Source: an uncultured Prevotellaceae bacterium
GTDB lineage: Bacteria; Bacteroidota; Bacteroidia; Bacteroidales; Muribaculaceae
Direction: 5' to 3'
DNA length: 50,141 bases
Assembly (NCBI GenBank): GCA_900318065.1
Contig: ONIY01000011.1
Location: 1 to 50,141, forward strand
Position 1 is the stretch's first letter. Every line of letters starts with the position of its first letter. Shown piece by piece: positions 50,056 through 50,141 of this stretch. A program made the translations under genes and the position numbers. The notes under the pieces were generated by a model. It searched no databases and had not been told where the DNA came from. It worked only from the letters and a program-made list of their open reading frames with translations.

Positions 50056-50141
50056 CATTCTATGTTCAAATGCAAGAAAAAAGTCACTTTTTTTCTACTT
50101 TTTTTGAATTTCACCATAATAGGTGTCATTTTTAACCATCG

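Noticed and set aside
49517-50135. Several short open frames after the 1440-aa protein gene
   Set aside because: They consist of translated 52-bp repeats and palindromes, partly overlapping the terminator; no independent support.

Overview
The window is a stretch of a Bacteroidales-type (phylum Bacteroidota) chromosome. The evidence is: Bacteroidota promoters (a TAnnTTTG box, often with TTG or TTTG about 20 bp upstream) in front of many genes; a PorV-type type IX secretion (T9SS) protein together with large secreted proteins that share a C-terminal tail; a lipid A kinase (LpxK); and family combinations typical of the group, such as TPR-TM-HTH regulators, HU-LysM proteins and AspT/YidE transporters with RCK domains. 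Muribaculaceae or Prevotellaceae would fit, but the sequence alone does not settle the family. No rRNA, tRNA, CRISPR array, phage, transposase or known defence system was recognised.

Layout. 1-5.3 kb: a decamer tandem array, a BASS-family transporter, a 937-aa modular secreted protein, a 48-aa small membrane protein and a secreted FMN-binding protein. 5.5-10.6 kb: threonylcarbamoyl-AMP synthase, an exopolysaccharide-initiating sugar transferase, a ClC channel with CBS domains, and fmt carrying an in-frame repeat insertion. 10.6-11.2 kb: a non-coding region dominated by a large inverted repeat. 11.3-18.4 kb: sppA, lpxK, purine nucleoside phosphorylase, then a TonB-domain protein and a TPR-TM-HTH lipoprotein, then thiL. 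18.45-19.8 kb (minus): HU and an HU-TM-LysM fusion. 19.9-23.6 kb: divergent glnS and argS. 23.8-26.6 kb: a Bax-inhibitor-1 family protein, porV and ispF. 26.8-29.7 kb (minus): glpB and glpA. 29.9-31.2 kb: a UDP-glucose dehydrogenase homologue lacking the usual catalytic Cys. 31.2-33.0 kb (minus): an RluD-type pseudouridine synthase and a PASTA protein. 33.2-35.7 kb: an AspT/YidE transporter and MarC. 35.8-39.2 kb: an FAD oxidoreductase, psuK and psuG. 39.3-43.2 kb: a dockerin-SUMF1 protein, dxr and rseP. 43.4-44.6 kb: an RlmI-type methyltransferase. 45.2-49.5 kb: a 1440-aa secreted protein. The window ends in repeats and palindromes.

How the genes fit together. Most are core housekeeping functions: translation (fmt, glnS, argS, TsaC, RluD, RlmI), isoprenoids (ispF, dxr), envelope biogenesis (lpxK, sppA, rseP, sugar transferase) and cofactor or nucleoside metabolism (thiL, PNP, psuKG). 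The accessory layer is secretion and surface display: PorV, two cargo-like proteins with matching tails, the dockerin-SUMF1 protein and a TPR-HTH regulator.

The most unusual aspect of the DNA is the repeat load. Nearly every longer intergenic gap holds degenerate short tandem repeats, many with a 7-nt period (for example CACTTAA, GTTCCAC, CAGTAAT, CACAATT, CTATAAA). Two coding sequences have absorbed such DNA: fmt carries a hairpin plus 27-nt repeats in frame, and the FAD oxidoreductase has a C-terminus encoded by an intergenic-type heptamer repeat.
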